From: Deinococcus koreensis | Lineage (GTDB): Bacteria > Deinococcota > Deinococci > Deinococcales > Deinococcaceae | NCBI RefSeq assembly: GCF_002901445.1 | Contig: NZ_PPPD01000001.1 | Span: 2,275,001 to 2,339,000, forward strand | Length of the DNA stretch: 64,000 bases | Direction of reading: 5' to 3' | Part shown: piece after piece, positions 32,219 to 43,097 of the stretch | How positions within the stretch are numbered: position 1 is the first letter of the stretch | How the letters are laid out: every line of letters starts with the position of its first letter | Program-made: the position numbers and the translations under genes | The notes under the pieces: model-generated | Database searches by the model: none | What the model was told of the DNA's origin: nothing | Seen by the model: the letters and a program-made list of their open reading frames with translations, nothing else

Positions 32219-33412
32219 ATGCGCCGACTGCTGTCCCTGACCCTGCTTCTGAGCACCTGCGCGCAGGCCGCGCCCCTCCGCGTGGAGTTCTGGCACGCCA
32301 TGACCGGCGTGAAAGACACCGTGGCCGGCTACGCCCGCGACTTCAACGCCTCCCAGAGCGCCTACGAGATCGTGCCCGTGGCGCAGGGTAATTACCGCGA
32401 GCTGCTGCCCCGGCTGGAGGGAGCCCTGAAGGCCGGCCGCGCACCCGCGCTGGTGCAGCTGGAGTTCACGCAGTTCCCGGAACTGGCCGCGCGGGGTGAC
32501 CTGCTGGATCTCGGCCGCGCGCTGGGCGGCGTGCCGGACGACCTGAAGGACGACATCTATCCGGCGGTGTGGAAGGCCGGGCAGCTGGGCGGCAAGACCT
32601 ACGGGCTGCCCTGGAACGTGTCGGTGCCGGTACTGATGTACAACGCCGGGGCGCTCAGGAAGTCGGGCGTGACCTTCCCGAACACCTGGACGGGCCTGGA
32701 GACGGCCAGCCGCGCGCTCGCCACGGGCGGCCGGCGCCCCCTGATCGCGGCCTCGGACGCCTGGACCTTCGAGGCGAACGTGCTCTCGCGCGGCGGCAGT
32801 CTGGTCGAGGGCAACCGGCCCACCCTGAACTCCCCGGACGCCGTGGAGGCCCTGACCCAGCTCGCGCGCATGAGCGCCGCCGGTCAGGCCCAGCCGCGCA
32901 GCCTGGGCGAGGCCACCCGCAGCGCCTTCGATTTCGCGCGCGGGCAGAACCTGTTCGTGCTGGCCTCGGTCGCCAACTGGACGGACGCCCGCAAGCTGCC
33001 CTTTTTCAACCTGGGGATCGCGCCCTTTCCCTGTGAGAAGCCGGGGGTCTGCACGGTGCCGCTGGGGGGCGCGGTGCTGGGCGTGCCGCGCGGCACCTCT
33101 GGGCCCGAGCAGGCCGGGGGGGTGGCCTTCTGGCAGTTCCTGATGGACAGCGGCCGGCTGGCCGGCTGGGTGCAGACCACCGCCTACGCGCCGCCGCGCC
33201 GCGCCGTGACCCCACTGCTGGACGGCTGGTACGCCAAAAACCCGCAGCTGCGCGCTGCCCACGCCCAGATGGCCCGCGCCGTGCCGCGCCCCACCACGCC
33301 CGACTACGCCCGCTGGGCCGGACTGCTCGAAGAAGCCATCGCCCGCGCGACCGGCGGGAAGCAGAGCGCGAAGGCCGCCCTGGACGACGCCCAGCGGCAG
33401 GCCGAGCGCTGA
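32219..33412 (+). CDS. ABC transporter substrate-binding protein (UgpB/sugar type)
   Basis: 397 residues: Sec signal peptide (MRRLLSLTLLLSTCAQA, cleavage near AQA-AP), then a family 1 solute-binding fold with the typical VEFWHAMTG start and LPWNVSVPVLMYNAGALRKSG hinge segment; resembles glycerol-3-phosphate or oligosaccharide binding proteins. No permease or ATPase gene is next to it, so it is an orphan here and must use a transporter encoded elsewhere. Leaderless start: TAGACT (32206-32211), seven bases before the ATG. Confidence 0.9.
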   Translation: MRRLLSLTLLLSTCAQAAPLRVEFWHAMTGVKDTVAGYARDFNASQSAYEIVPVAQGNYRELLPRLEGALKAGRAPALVQLEFTQFPELAARGDLLDLGRALGGVPDDLKDDIYPAVWKAGQLGGKTYGLPWNVSVPVLMYNAGALRKSGVTFPNTWTGLETASRALATGGRRPLIAASDAWTFEANVLSRGGSLVEGNRPTLNSPDAVEALTQLARMSAAGQAQPRSLGEATRSAFDFARGQNLFVLASVANWTDARKLPFFNLGIAPFPCEKPGVCTVPLGGAVLGVPRGTSGPEQAGGVAFWQFLMDSGRLAGWVQTTAYAPPRRAVTPLLDGWYAKNPQLRAAHAQMARAVPRPTTPDYARWAGLLEEAIARATGGKQSAKAALDDAQRQAER

Positions 33413-33617
33413 GGCCGGGGCAGGGTACGGGCCGTGTGATCGGTCACCGACCAGGGCCGGGCTGAACGCGGTCGTGTCGTGCTGAACGCCGTGGAGCACC
33501 TTCCCGGACGCCCGTTCCGAAATCCTTCGCGGTGCCCAGGGTGACAGGCCGAGGGGTCTCGGATGTCGCAGGATCACTTTCACTTCGTATGAGTTGATGA
33601 GCGCTCTCCAGGTTCTT

Positions 33618-33677
33618 CCAGCCCCACCGAACCCAGTCCCATCAAACCCAGCCCCACCGAATCCAGCCCCGCTACAC
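33618..33677 (+). repeat. four 15-bp tandem units running into a promoter
   Basis: Consecutive degenerate units of 15 bp (CCAGCCCCACCGAAC, CCAGTCCCATCAAAC, CCAGCCCCACCGAAT, CCAGCCCCGCTACAC) at 33618, 33633, 33648 and 33663. The last unit supplies most of the TACACT -10 box (33673-33678) of the next gene. The remainder of the 273-bp gap (33413-33617) shows nothing. Confidence 0.8.
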
Positions 33678-33685
33678 TGGCGGCC

Positions 33686-34132
33686 ATGTCCGTTCTCTAC
33701 GTCCTGCTGACCCTGCTCTGTGCGGGAACGCTGCTGCTGTTCCTGGCGCGGCCGGGGCTGGCGCGCCCGCTGGTGGTCTGGGGGCTGGCCGCGCTGCTGC
33801 CGCTGCTGGCGGCGCTGGCCTCCGCGCTGGGCACCCAGGCCCGCGCGGCGCGGGTGCTGGCCGCCGGGAATCTCAGCGCCGCGCAGGTCAGCGTGACCAC
33901 CGGCGCCCGGACGCAGACCCTGACCCTCAGTGCCCAGGACGCCGCCTGCCTGGAACGGGCCCTGAGACTGCGCTCGACGGTCACGCTGGACACGCCGGGC
34001 GGCCCGGTCACGGTGCGGCCCGGAACGCGGGTGCAGGGCACGCTGCCGTCCCGGCAGGTGGTCGAAGCCCTGACCCTGCGCGGCGAGCTGCACTGTCCGG
34101 CCCTCAGAACCTTGTCCGCGCCGGAGCGCTGA
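33686..34132 (+). CDS. small membrane-anchored protein, 148 aa
   Basis: Two N-terminal hydrophobic segments (about 3-20 and 28-48) followed by a soluble, Thr/Leu/Val-rich domain (about 60-148) with two Cys (ACLERAL and LHCPAL). No known domain recognised. The ATG at 33686 follows TACACT by seven bases (leaderless pattern). It converges with ktrA, 18 bp apart. Codon use is typical, supporting a real gene. Confidence 0.72.
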   Translation: MSVLYVLLTLLCAGTLLLFLARPGLARPLVVWGLAALLPLLAALASALGTQARAARVLAAGNLSAAQVSVTTGARTQTLTLSAQDAACLERALRLRSTVTLDTPGGPVTVRPGTRVQGTLPSRQVVEALTLRGELHCPALRTLSAPER

Positions 34133-34150
34133 TCCGGCCGGCCGGGCGCG

Positions 34151-34810
34151 CTACTCGCCCAGGAAGCGCCGCAGCTCGTCGAGGTTGTGGCTGGTGCCGA
34201 TCACGACCAGCCGGTCGTGCGGCTTGACGATGTCCTCGGCGCGCGGCGTGACCTCGATCTTGCCCGCGTGGCTGATGGCGATGATCTGCACGCCGAAGCG
34301 GCCGGTCAGGTTCAGGTCGCGCAGGGTGCCTTTCAGGCGCTCGTTGGTCTCGATCTCCACGATGGCGTAGTCGCCGCCCAGATCCAGGGTGTCCACGATG
34401 TTCGGGGTGGCGATCTGACGGGCCAGCCGCACGCCCATGTCGTGTTCGGGGCGGATCACCAGATCGGCGCCGATGCGCTCCAGCACGCGCCGGGCCATCT
34501 CGTCGATGGCCTTGCTGACCACGTAGGGTGCGCCCAGGCTCTTGGCGTTCATGGTCGCCAGGATGTTCGACTGCACGTCGGTGCCGATGGCGACGACCAC
34601 CACGTCGAACTCGGCCACGCCGATGGCGCGCAGGGCCCGTTCGTCGCTGGCGTCCACGATGGCGGCGTGGGTCACGAGGTTCATCACCCGCTCGACGTTC
34701 TCCTCGTTCTGGTCGATGGCCACGACCTCATGGCCCATCTCGTAGAGGGTGGTGGCGACGGCGGTGCCGAAACGGCCGAGGCCGATCACGAGGCATTGTT
34801 TGGTCTTCAT
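34151..34810 (-). CDS. ktrA: KtrA/TrkA-type potassium uptake regulatory subunit
   Basis: 219-residue cytosolic RCK protein: N-terminal NAD/nucleotide-binding Rossmann domain (CLVIGLGRFGTAVA, VVAIDQNEE, VVAIGTD) and C-terminal TrkA-C domain (TPRAEDIVKPHDRLVVIG). RCK rings gate the membrane subunit in response to nucleotides. RBS AGAGG six bases before the ATG. Downstream of and on the same strand as the channel subunit gene; 151 bp lie between them. Confidence 0.94.
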   Translation of the reverse strand: MKTKQCLVIGLGRFGTAVATTLYEMGHEVVAIDQNEENVERVMNLVTHAAIVDASDERALRAIGVAEFDVVVVAIGTDVQSNILATMNAKSLGAPYVVSKAIDEMARRVLERIGADLVIRPEHDMGVRLARQIATPNIVDTLDLGGDYAIVEIETNERLKGTLRDLNLTGRFGVQIIAISHAGKIEVTPRAEDIVKPHDRLVVIGTSHNLDELRRFLGE

Positions 34811-34961
34811 AGCGGGCCTCTGCAGGAAGGGATGAGAGAGGAGGGACGAGTGATGAGCCGTGGTGTGGGGCGCTGACCGGGCCAGCCCCCAGACCCCCAG
34901 GGCGGCCGCCCTCTTCCCCTCATTCCTCTCGCCTCATCGCTCATCACGTCTTTCCACTCCT

Positions 34962-36383
34962 TCATCCGATCAGGATGTCGCGGTCCGCCGGGTAGCGCAC
35001 CAGTTCCTTGCCGCGCGGCCGGCTGAAGGCCACGGCGAAGGTCAGCGGCCCGATGCGCCCCAGGAACATCAGCGCGATCAGGACGAGGTGCTGATCGGGG
35101 TTCAGCAGCGGCGTGGTGTTCATGCTCAGGCCCACCGTGCCGAAGGCGCTGACCGCCTCGAAGAAGAGGTTCACGAACAGCACGTCCGGGCGGGTGTTGA
35201 AGATCAGCAGCAGCAGGAACATGGCGTTGACCAGCCCGATGCTGAGCAGCCCCACCGTCATGGCCCGCAGGATGGTCTCGGTGTCGATACGGCGGTGGAA
35301 CAGCGTGGTGTCGCGCCGGCCGCGCACCATGCTCCAGGCGCTGGCCATCATGACGTAGAAGGTGCTCGTCTTGATACCGCCGCCCGTGCCGCCGGGGTTC
35401 GCCCCGATGAACATCAGCAGGATCGAGATGAACAGCGTGGCCAGGCCCATCGCGCCGTAGTCCAGGGTGTTGAAGCCGGCGGTGCGGGTGGTCACGCTCT
35501 GGAAGAAGCTGGCCAGCAGTTTGGTGCCCAGGGGCAGCGGCCCGAGGGTCTTGGGATTGCTCCACTCCAGCGCCAGGTAGGCCAGCGTGCCGAACACCAG
35601 CAGCACGCTCATCATGGTCAGCACCAGTTTGCTGTGCACCATCAGGCGGTGGCGGCGTGGGTGCAGGAGGTGGCCCACCACGTTGAGCTGCACCAGAAAG
35701 CCCATACCGCCCAGGATGATCAGCAGGGCCACCACGAGGCTGACCAGCGGGTCGCCCGTGAAATTCATCAGGTTGTTGGAGTACAGCGCGAAGCCCGCGT
35801 TGTTGAAGGCGCTGATGGAATGGAACAGCGCGTAGAAGAGCCCCCGTCCCCAGCCCTCCAGCGGCACGAAGCGCAGGGCCAGCAGCGCCGCGCCGGCCAG
35901 TTCGATCACGAAGGTATACAGGAAGATGTTGCGGATCAGCGGCAGGACGTCCCCGGCATTCAGGGCGCTGACCTGCTGCGCCAGCCGGATGCGCTCGGAG
36001 TAGTTCACCCGCCGGCGCGAGAGCAGCGCGAACGACGTGCCGAAGGTGATGATCCCCAGCCCGCCCAGCTGGATCAGCAGCATGATGGTGACCTGCCCCA
36101 GCCGGTTGAAATCCCGCGCCGGGTCGATCACGTTCAGCCCGGTCACGCACAGCGCGCTGGTCGAGGTGAACAGCGCCTGCAGGAAATTCACGGAGCGCCG
36201 CGTGCCGTCCGGATTGACGCCGTGCATCACCGGCAGCCACAGCAGCAGCGCGCCCACCAGGATCGCCGTGGCGAAGGAGAGGGCGATCAGCTGCGGCGGG
36301 CTCAGCCGCGAGAACAGCGATTTCCGCAGGCGGTTCTCGCCGGCCGGGCTGGCGGAGAGGGGGGCAGGAGGCGGGCGGGTCAT
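34962..36383 (-). CDS. ktrB: KtrB/TrkH-type potassium transporter membrane subunit
   Basis: 473-residue integral membrane protein with the four-fold pore repeats of the superfamily; selectivity-filter-like segments are ALCVTGLNV, ISAFNNAGFAL, TRTAGFNTL and SAFGTVGLS. It forms the Na+-dependent or K+ channel-like pore that works with the RCK ring encoded next door. A TACAAT box lies 12 bases before the ATG at 36383. Divergent from the RNA methyltransferase gene. Confidence 0.94.
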   Translation of the reverse strand: MTRPPPAPLSASPAGENRLRKSLFSRLSPPQLIALSFATAILVGALLLWLPVMHGVNPDGTRRSVNFLQALFTSTSALCVTGLNVIDPARDFNRLGQVTIMLLIQLGGLGIITFGTSFALLSRRRVNYSERIRLAQQVSALNAGDVLPLIRNIFLYTFVIELAGAALLALRFVPLEGWGRGLFYALFHSISAFNNAGFALYSNNLMNFTGDPLVSLVVALLIILGGMGFLVQLNVVGHLLHPRRHRLMVHSKLVLTMMSVLLVFGTLAYLALEWSNPKTLGPLPLGTKLLASFFQSVTTRTAGFNTLDYGAMGLATLFISILLMFIGANPGGTGGGIKTSTFYVMMASAWSMVRGRRDTTLFHRRIDTETILRAMTVGLLSIGLVNAMFLLLLIFNTRPDVLFVNLFFEAVSAFGTVGLSMNTTPLLNPDQHLVLIALMFLGRIGPLTFAVAFSRPRGKELVRYPADRDILIG

Positions 36384-36437
36384 AGGAACCTGCGGATTGT
36401 ACGCCCGCAGACTTCGGGGCGGCTATACTCATCTGTC

Positions 36438-37517
36438 ATGCCCAGAGCCGCCCGCCCCGACCGCCCCCACGCCACCGGGCGCAAATCGAGCCGTCCCAAG
36501 GTCGATCACCGCACCCGTCAGAAGGCGCACGAATACGAACTGGACGCCCTGAGCGGCCTGGAGCACGTGGCCGAGACCGAACTCGCAGCGGTGCCGCTGG
36601 CCCGCGATGTGCGCGGCCCGCGTTTCTGGTATCCCGGCGACCCCGACCGCCTGACCCGCCTGAAGTCCGTGATCGCCGTGTACCGCGTCCAGAGCTGGGA
36701 CGTGCCCCGCCCGCGCGGCCTGCTGGGGCACCAGCAGCTCGGGGAACTCACCGACTACCTGAGGAGCGTCGTGGCGGTCGGCGGGCACACCTCCTTCCGG
36801 CTGGGCGCGGCGGGCAAGGAGTCCAGCGTCATGCAGCGGCTGGCCGAGGAACTGCAGACCTCGCTGGAGCTGCCCCACGACCCCGAGGCGGGCGAACTGC
36901 TGATCCGCCTGCGGCCCCAGGAGGACGGCCCCGGCTGGGACGTGCTGGCGCGTATCACCCCGCGCCCGCTGTCGGCCCGGGCGTGGCGGGTGTGCAACAT
37001 GGGGGGCGGCCTGAACGCCACCATCGCCTACGCCGTGCACAAGCTGGCCGGGCAACGCGACGTCGACCGGATCTTCAACCCCATGAGCGGCAGCGGCACC
37101 CTGCTGGTCGAGCGCGCCCTGATGGGGCCAGCTGACGCGATGGTCGGCGTGGACATCTCGCAGAGCGCGGTGGACTGCGCCCAGCAGAACCTGAAAGCCG
37201 CCGGCCGCGAGGTCGAGGTCGCCTGCCTGGACGCCCTGCACACCGGCCTCCCGGCCCGCTCCTTCGACCTGATCACCGCCGACCTGCCCTGGGGCGACGC
37301 CATTGGCAGCCACATGGACAACGAGGTGCTGTACCCGGCCTTCCTGAACGAGATGCACCGCCTGACCAGCAGGCAGGGCCGCCTGGCCGTGATCACCCAC
37401 GAGATCCGGCTGTTCGAGCGCGTGCTGCAGGAGCAGACCAAGTGGGCCGGGCGCGAGATCCTGCAGGTCGCCAGCGGCGGGCACCACCCGAAGGTGTATC
37501 TGCTGAACCGGCGCTAG
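36438..37517 (+). CDS. THUMP-domain RNA guanine-N2 methyltransferase (TrmN/Trm14-like)
   Basis: 359 residues: basic N-terminus, THUMP-like RNA-binding region (about 30-180), then a Rossmann methyltransferase with motif I IFNPMSGSGTLLVERAL, VGVDISQSAVDCA, and the catalytic DLPWG (variant of the N/D-P-P-Y/W motif for exocyclic amino-group methylation). Best fit is the TrmN/Trm14 group that makes m2G6 in tRNA, known from Thermus; RlmL-like rRNA activity is an alternative. Leaderless pattern: TATACT (36424-36429) eight bases before ATG. Confidence 0.88.
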   Translation: MPRAARPDRPHATGRKSSRPKVDHRTRQKAHEYELDALSGLEHVAETELAAVPLARDVRGPRFWYPGDPDRLTRLKSVIAVYRVQSWDVPRPRGLLGHQQLGELTDYLRSVVAVGGHTSFRLGAAGKESSVMQRLAEELQTSLELPHDPEAGELLIRLRPQEDGPGWDVLARITPRPLSARAWRVCNMGGGLNATIAYAVHKLAGQRDVDRIFNPMSGSGTLLVERALMGPADAMVGVDISQSAVDCAQQNLKAAGREVEVACLDALHTGLPARSFDLITADLPWGDAIGSHMDNEVLYPAFLNEMHRLTSRQGRLAVITHEIRLFERVLQEQTKWAGREILQVASGGHHPKVYLLNRR

Positions 37518-37521
37518 GGGG

Positions 37522-37794
37522 ATGGCGCGGGCACGGTGTGTCGATACGTTCTACCTCGGGACGCCCGGCGCCTGGGCGGTCAGAGTTGCCGACATCCAGG
37601 GCGTGATTCGAGTTGGTGACCGAGCGGCGTTTAAGCTCGCGGATATAGAGAGTGGGCCACATGCGGTAGCTGGAATAAGCTCCCCTGGCACTGCACCGAT
37701 AGGGGCGACGTTTGACCTTCTGATTCGTGGAGGGGATCAGCTCGAGCTTGACCGCTTCATCGGCGGCGCCGTCGAAACCACCGATCTGCCCTAA
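37522..37794 (+). CDS. hypothetical 90-aa protein with atypical codons
   Basis: A soluble 90-residue product (MARARCVDTF..., with VADIQGVIRVGDRAAFKLAD) that looks beta-rich and faintly like the second domain of translation factors (GxIxxGD pattern). It has a clearly lower G+C third position than neighbours and uses ATA three times, rare in this window, so it may be acquired or a decaying remnant. The start is uncertain: the ATG at 37522 has GGGG directly against it, too close for a good ribosome binding site. It ends inside the promoter of the next gene. Confidence 0.55.
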   Translation: MARARCVDTFYLGTPGAWAVRVADIQGVIRVGDRAAFKLADIESGPHAVAGISSPGTAPIGATFDLLIRGGDQLELDRFIGGAVETTDLP

Positions 37795-37803
37795 CCTGTT
37801 CCC

Positions 37804-38802
37804 ATGACCACCCTCCGCTGGGGCATCCTGGGCGCGGCCCGCATCGCGCAGAGACTCATTCCCGCGATCCGGGAGGCCGGCGGCGAGGTCGTGGCCCTGG
37901 GCGTGCGCGATCCCTTGTCGGAGCGGGCCCAGGCCTTCTCGCAGGAGTACGGGGTGCCCCTGGTGGGCGGCTACGCCGACGTGCTGGCCGCAGACATCGA
38001 CGCGGTGTACAACCCGCTGCCCAACGACCTGCACCACCCCTGGACGCTGGCCGCCCTGCAGGCCGGCAAGCACGCCCTGACCGAGAAGCCCTTCACCCTG
38101 GACGCGGCCGAGGCGCTGGAACTGGCCCAGGCAGCGCAGCAAACTGGCCGGGCGCTGCTGGAAGCCTTCGCCCCGCGCTTCCATCCCTACCTGCGGCGCG
38201 TGCGCGAGATCGTGCAGAGCGGCGAACTGGGCGAGATCCGCGCCCTGCACGCGGCTTTCGGCTTCGGCCTGGGGAGCCCGGACGACATCCGCTGGGACGC
38301 CACGAAGGGCGGTGGGGCGCTGTACGACGTAGGCACCTACTGCGTGAACGCCGCGCGGCTGCTGCTGGGCGAACCCCAGGCCGTCAGCGCCCAGGCCCGC
38401 TGGACGCCGGGGGGCGTGGACATGGCCCTGAGCGGCGTGCTGGAGTACCCCGGCGCCCTGGTCAGCCTGGACTGCGGCTTCGACTGGGGCGCGGGCGCCC
38501 AGCGCCTGAGCGTGATCGGCACGCGCGGCACGCTCGACACGGACAGGGTCTCCGGCGGGCAGACGGACGAGCCCATCCGCCTGCGGGTCGACGGCTCCGG
38601 CGGTCACCGCACCGAGGAGACCCCTCCCTTCAACGCCTACGCCGCCATGGTCGCCCACTTCCAGCGGGTCGCGCTGGGCGAGGAGCCCGCCCTCTATCCT
38701 CCGCAGGACGCCGTAGCGCAGGCCCGCGTGCTGGACGCCCTGTACAAGTCCGCTCGGACGGGGGAGCGGGTGGAGGTGGGCCGAGAGCAGCGCCGCGGCT
38801 GA
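37804..38802 (+). CDS. Gfo/Idh/MocA-family NAD(P)-dependent oxidoreductase
   Basis: 332-residue dehydrogenase: Rossmann start [17 protein letters not shown], the EKP motif ([14 protein letters not shown]) with the catalytic Lys, and the C-terminal alpha/beta domain with [16 protein letters not shown] carrying the typical D-x-G-x-x-x-x-N/H motif. Family members oxidise sugars, inositols or similar polyols; the substrate is not predictable. Leaderless pattern: TAACCT (37792-37797) six bases before ATG. It converges with comEC, 3 bp apart. Confidence 0.92.
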   Translation: MTTLRWGILGAARIAQRLIPAIREAGGEVVALGVRDPLSERAQAFSQEYGVPLVGGYADVLAADIDAVYNPLPNDLHHPWTLAALQAGKHALTEKPFTLDAAEALELAQAAQQTGRALLEAFAPRFHPYLRRVREIVQSGELGEIRALHAAFGFGLGSPDDIRWDATKGGGALYDVGTYCVNAARLLLGEPQAVSAQARWTPGGVDMALSGVLEYPGALVSLDCGFDWGAGAQRLSVIGTRGTLDTDRVSGGQTDEPIRLRVDGSGGHRTEETPPFNAYAAMVAHFQRVALGEEPALYPPQDAVAQARVLDALYKSARTGERVEVGREQRRG

Positions 38803-38805
38803 CGG

Positions 38806-41007
38806 TCACGGAATCGGCCACCGTATAGTCCCCGACTGGTCGGTGCGCCAGACCTTCACGCCAGCGGCCTGGAGCCTGCCGAGCACGTCTGGATGCGGGT
38901 GGCCGTAGGTGTTGCGGCCCACGCTGATCACCGCGTCGGCGGGGGCCGTCTGTTGCAGGAGGGCGTCGCCGGTGCTGAAGCGGCTGCCGTGGTGCGCCGC
39001 CTTGAGCAGGTTCAGGTGGCCCAGGCCTATCAGCGCCTCGGCGGGGTCGGGCAGGTCGCCCAGGAGGGCGGTGCTCCAGCCATGCGACTCCAGCTTTATG
39101 GCCACAGAGTTGTCGTTGTCGGCGGTGCTCCAGACATGTCCGGGCGGCCACAGCACGGTCAGGGTCGCTCCGGACGCCGTGATCTGATCGCCGCGCCGGA
39201 CTTCACGCACCCGCACACCCCGTTCCCTGGCCGCCTGCAGCACCGTGTCCAGCACGGGGTCGCCCACCTTGTCGTGCCCGATCCACAGCTCGCCCACGGG
39301 TAAGGCCCGCAGCACGCTGCTGACGCCCTCGATGTGGTCGGTATCGGCGTGGGTGGCGATCAGAATGTCGATTCCGTGGATGCCCAGCGCCCGCAGGGCC
39401 GGTACCACCGTGCGGCCGCCCACGTCGTAGTCGCTGTTCACCGAGCCCCCGGCATCCGCCAGGACGGTCAGGCCCGGCAGGCGGATCAGCGTGGAATCGC
39501 CCTGCCCGACGTCCAGAAAGACCAGTTCGCGGGCCGGACGCAGCAGCGTGGGCAGCGTGGTGAAGGTGGCGCTCGCCAGCACCACGCCCAGCGCCACCGG
39601 CGCCCGAATCCGGCCCCGCAGCCACAGCACGCCGGCCAGCGCGCACAGGCCATACGCCAGGAGGCCCGCGGCCGAGACCGTGCCCCAGGTCAGCACCGGG
39701 AAGCGGCCTCCCGTGCCGGCGATCCACAGCAGCAGGTCGAGGAGCACGCCGTTGACCTGATTCAGCGGCGCGGCCAGCGGCCCCAGCCACCCCGCCAGGA
39801 AGCCCGAGGGCACCAGCACCGCCATCAGGGGCGCGGCCAGCAGGTTGGCGGGCAGGCCCACCAGCGGCAGCTGGCCGAAGGTGCCGGCGATGACCGGCAG
39901 GGTCGCGGCCTCGGCCAGCACGGTGGCAGCCAGCGCCAGGCGCAGCCATTGGGGGACTCGCGTGGGCAGCCGCTGCGCGACCTGGCCCGAGAGGGTCAGG
40001 CCCAGCACGGCCAGGAACGAGAGCTGGAAGCCGATATCCAGCAGCCACAGCGGGAACAGCAGCAGGCAGACCAGGGCCGTCAGGGCGATCAGGCCGTGGG
40101 CATCGACCTTGCCGCGGCCCAGGGCCAGCGCGACCAGGGCCACGCCGCCCATGATCACCGCCCGCATGATGCTGGGCGACAGGCCGACCAGCGCCAGATA
40201 GCCGATCAGCAGGGCGGCCGGCACGCCGTAGCGCCAGCCCGGTGTCCAGCCCAGCCAGCCCAGCGCCCAGACCAGCACGAACGTGATCAGCGCGACGTTC
40301 TGTCCGGAGAGGGCCATCAGGTGCGCCAGACCGGAGCGGTTGAAGCCGTCCCGCACCGCGTAGCCCTCGGCGAAGTCCTCCCGACCGATATCCGAGCGGT
40401 CGCCCAGTTCGATGGCCTGCATCAGCGCCGCCTGCCGCTGGGTCAGCCCGGCGACCAGCCCCCGGCGGAACCAGCCGCGCACGCCGCCCTCACGCGCGCT
40501 GGCCCGGACGCGGGCCGCCACCAGCACGGCGGTCGGGGTGGGCAGCAGCAGGCCGCCCTGGGCCCGCAGCCACGCCGCCTGATCGAAGCCGCCGGGGGTG
40601 CGCTGTCCATCGGGGGCCACCAGCCGGCCGCTGACGCGCAGGCGCCCCGGCCGGGCCAGCGGTTTGGGGGCCAGCGCCAGCCGGGCGCGCGGGGCCGCCA
40701 GGGTCAGGAACTGCCCGTCCCACTGCCCGTCCAGCGTGACCTGGGCGCCGATCCAGGGGGCCAGCGCGTCGGGGCGGGTCACGACCAGCCGCCCCGACGT
40801 GAAACCGGCGCCGCCCGCGAGCAGGGTCAGCAGCGCCAGCAGCGGCCGCGCCTCCCACCCGGCCAGCCCGGCGCCCAGCAGCAGGCCCAGCGCGCCCCAC
40901 CACACCCCCAGGGCCAGCAGGATGCCGCCCATCACGCCCAGCACGGCCGGGATCGGCCACGCCAGCCGGGGGGCCGGTTCCGGGCCCGCCCAGCCGGGCC
41001 GGGTCAT
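38806..41007 (-). CDS. comEC: ComEC DNA-uptake channel
   Basis: 733-residue polytopic membrane protein that carries transforming DNA across the inner membrane. N-terminal membrane helices and an OB-like domain, then the competence domain ([20 protein letters not shown]), more helices, and a complete C-terminal metallo-beta-lactamase-like domain ([25 protein letters not shown]), thought to degrade the non-transported strand. The ATG at 41007 shares its A with the TGA of comEA (TGATG), which fixes the start and shows coupling. Both genes are needed for natural transformation, a known trait of Deinococcus. Confidence 0.95.
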   Translation of the reverse strand: MTRPGWAGPEPAPRLAWPIPAVLGVMGGILLALGVWWGALGLLLGAGLAGWEARPLLALLTLLAGGAGFTSGRLVVTRPDALAPWIGAQVTLDGQWDGQFLTLAAPRARLALAPKPLARPGRLRVSGRLVAPDGQRTPGGFDQAAWLRAQGGLLLPTPTAVLVAARVRASAREGGVRGWFRRGLVAGLTQRQAALMQAIELGDRSDIGREDFAEGYAVRDGFNRSGLAHLMALSGQNVALITFVLVWALGWLGWTPGWRYGVPAALLIGYLALVGLSPSIMRAVIMGGVALVALALGRGKVDAHGLIALTALVCLLLFPLWLLDIGFQLSFLAVLGLTLSGQVAQRLPTRVPQWLRLALAATVLAEAATLPVIAGTFGQLPLVGLPANLLAAPLMAVLVPSGFLAGWLGPLAAPLNQVNGVLLDLLLWIAGTGGRFPVLTWGTVSAAGLLAYGLCALAGVLWLRGRIRAPVALGVVLASATFTTLPTLLRPARELVFLDVGQGDSTLIRLPGLTVLADAGGSVNSDYDVGGRTVVPALRALGIHGIDILIATHADTDHIEGVSSVLRALPVGELWIGHDKVGDPVLDTVLQAARERGVRVREVRRGDQITASGATLTVLWPPGHVWSTADNDNSVAIKLESHGWSTALLGDLPDPAEALIGLGHLNLLKAAHHGSRFSTGDALLQQTAPADAVISVGRNTYGHPHPDVLGRLQAAGVKVWRTDQSGTIRWPIP

Positions 41008-41417
41008 CAGAATGACACGAGCGGCGAGAGCGCCCGCAGGGTCGCCTCGCCCACGCCCCTGACGCGGTCGAGGTCGGCCACCGAGCGGTAGGGCCGCCCG
41101 CCGATGATCCGCAGGGCCAGGCTCGGCCCCACCTTGGGCAGCGCCTCCAGCTGCTCCTGGGTGGCCGTGTTCAGGTTGACCCGGCCCGAGATCAGCGGGG
41201 CGATGCTGCCGGTGGTTGCATACCGCGGCGGTTCGGTCGGGGCCGGCCCGGACGACAGCGGCTCGGTCGAGGGCGGAGCGGTGGCGGCCGGCAGCGCGGC
41301 CCGGGTCACGGTGGGCACCCGGGGCCGGGGCCACAGCGCCGGGCCCACGGTCAGCGCCCCGACCAGCAGCACGCCCGAGAGCAGGCCCGCTGACCAGACC
41401 TGCTCGCTTCTGGGCAT
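41007..41417 (-). CDS. comEA: ComEA DNA receptor
   Basis: 136 residues: N-terminal transmembrane anchor (about 8-28), Pro/Thr-rich linker to about 75, and a C-terminal helix-hairpin-helix pair ([21 protein letters not shown]... and [13 protein letters not shown]) that binds double-stranded DNA at the cell surface for transformation. The ATG follows TAAAAT by six bases (leaderless pattern). Coupled to comEC by a one-base stop/start overlap. Confidence 0.95.
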   Translation of the reverse strand: MPRSEQVWSAGLLSGVLLVGALTVGPALWPRPRVPTVTRAALPAATAPPSTEPLSSGPAPTEPPRYATTGSIAPLISGRVNLNTATQEQLEALPKVGPSLALRIIGGRPYRSVADLDRVRGVGEATLRALSPLVSF

Positions 41418-41489
41418 GGGGTCATTTTAGGGGCGTGGGGCCACGGCCCGGCTGATCACCCGCCGGGGGGAGGCTGTTATGCTGCGGGC

Positions 41490-41651
41490 ATGGTTTCCGA
41501 CCGCATTCATGATCACTCGCAAGCGCGGCTGACCTGGGCGCTGATCGTGGTCGCTCTCGGCGCGATCATCGGGATCGGCACGACGGCGGCCCTGCTCGCC
41601 CGCAAGGGCCGCCCCCTGCCCGACGACCCCGACGCCCCGCTGTTCATCTAG
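41490..41651 (+). CDS. 53-aa single-pass membrane peptide
   Basis: A short frame that translates to MVSDRIHDHSQARL..., one clear transmembrane helix (about residues 15-37, WALIVVALGAIIGIGTTAAL) and a basic-then-acidic tail (ARKGRPLPDDPDAPLFI). Support: codon use typical of the genome, and a TATGCT box (41478-41483) six bases before the ATG, the same leaderless signature as the proven genes around it. It diverges from comEA. Function unknown; a small membrane-complex subunit is possible. Confidence 0.65.
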   Translation: MVSDRIHDHSQARLTWALIVVALGAIIGIGTTAALLARKGRPLPDDPDAPLFI

Positions 41652-41655
41652 GCGG

Positions 41656-41679
41656 CGGCCTGCGAAGGGCGGCAGGCCG
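41656..41679 (+). terminator. hairpin after the 53-aa membrane peptide
   Basis: CGGCCTGC (41656-41663) pairs with GCAGGCCG (41672-41679), 8-nt loop. It starts 5 nt after the stop codon, but no U-tract follows, so it is only a candidate. Confidence 0.4.
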
Positions 41680-41728
41680 GGTCTCACCCTTTAACAGAGA
41701 AGAACGCGGCGTCTCGCCTTCTCTTGAA

Positions 41729-41739
41729 CCGTTGGACGG

Positions 41740-41746
<7 letters not shown>
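41729..41746. repeat. copy of the CCGTTSGACKGTTAGACC motif at the rarA 3' end
   Basis: CCGTTGGACGGTTAGACC overlaps the rarA stop codon and includes an AACCGT/ACGGTT inverted repeat. It nearly matches the minus-strand motif at 25924-25942. Confidence 0.4.
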
Positions 41747-43038
<1,292 letters not shown>

Positions 43039-43097
43039 GCCCGCGAGTGTAGCGGCGGCGCAGGTGAAGCGGCTGGCGCACGCGGCACAATGCCCGC

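Noticed and set aside
34860..36437. Long plus-strand extension upstream of the THUMP methyltransferase
   Set aside because: It is antisense to ktrB; a TATACT box places the true start at 36438.
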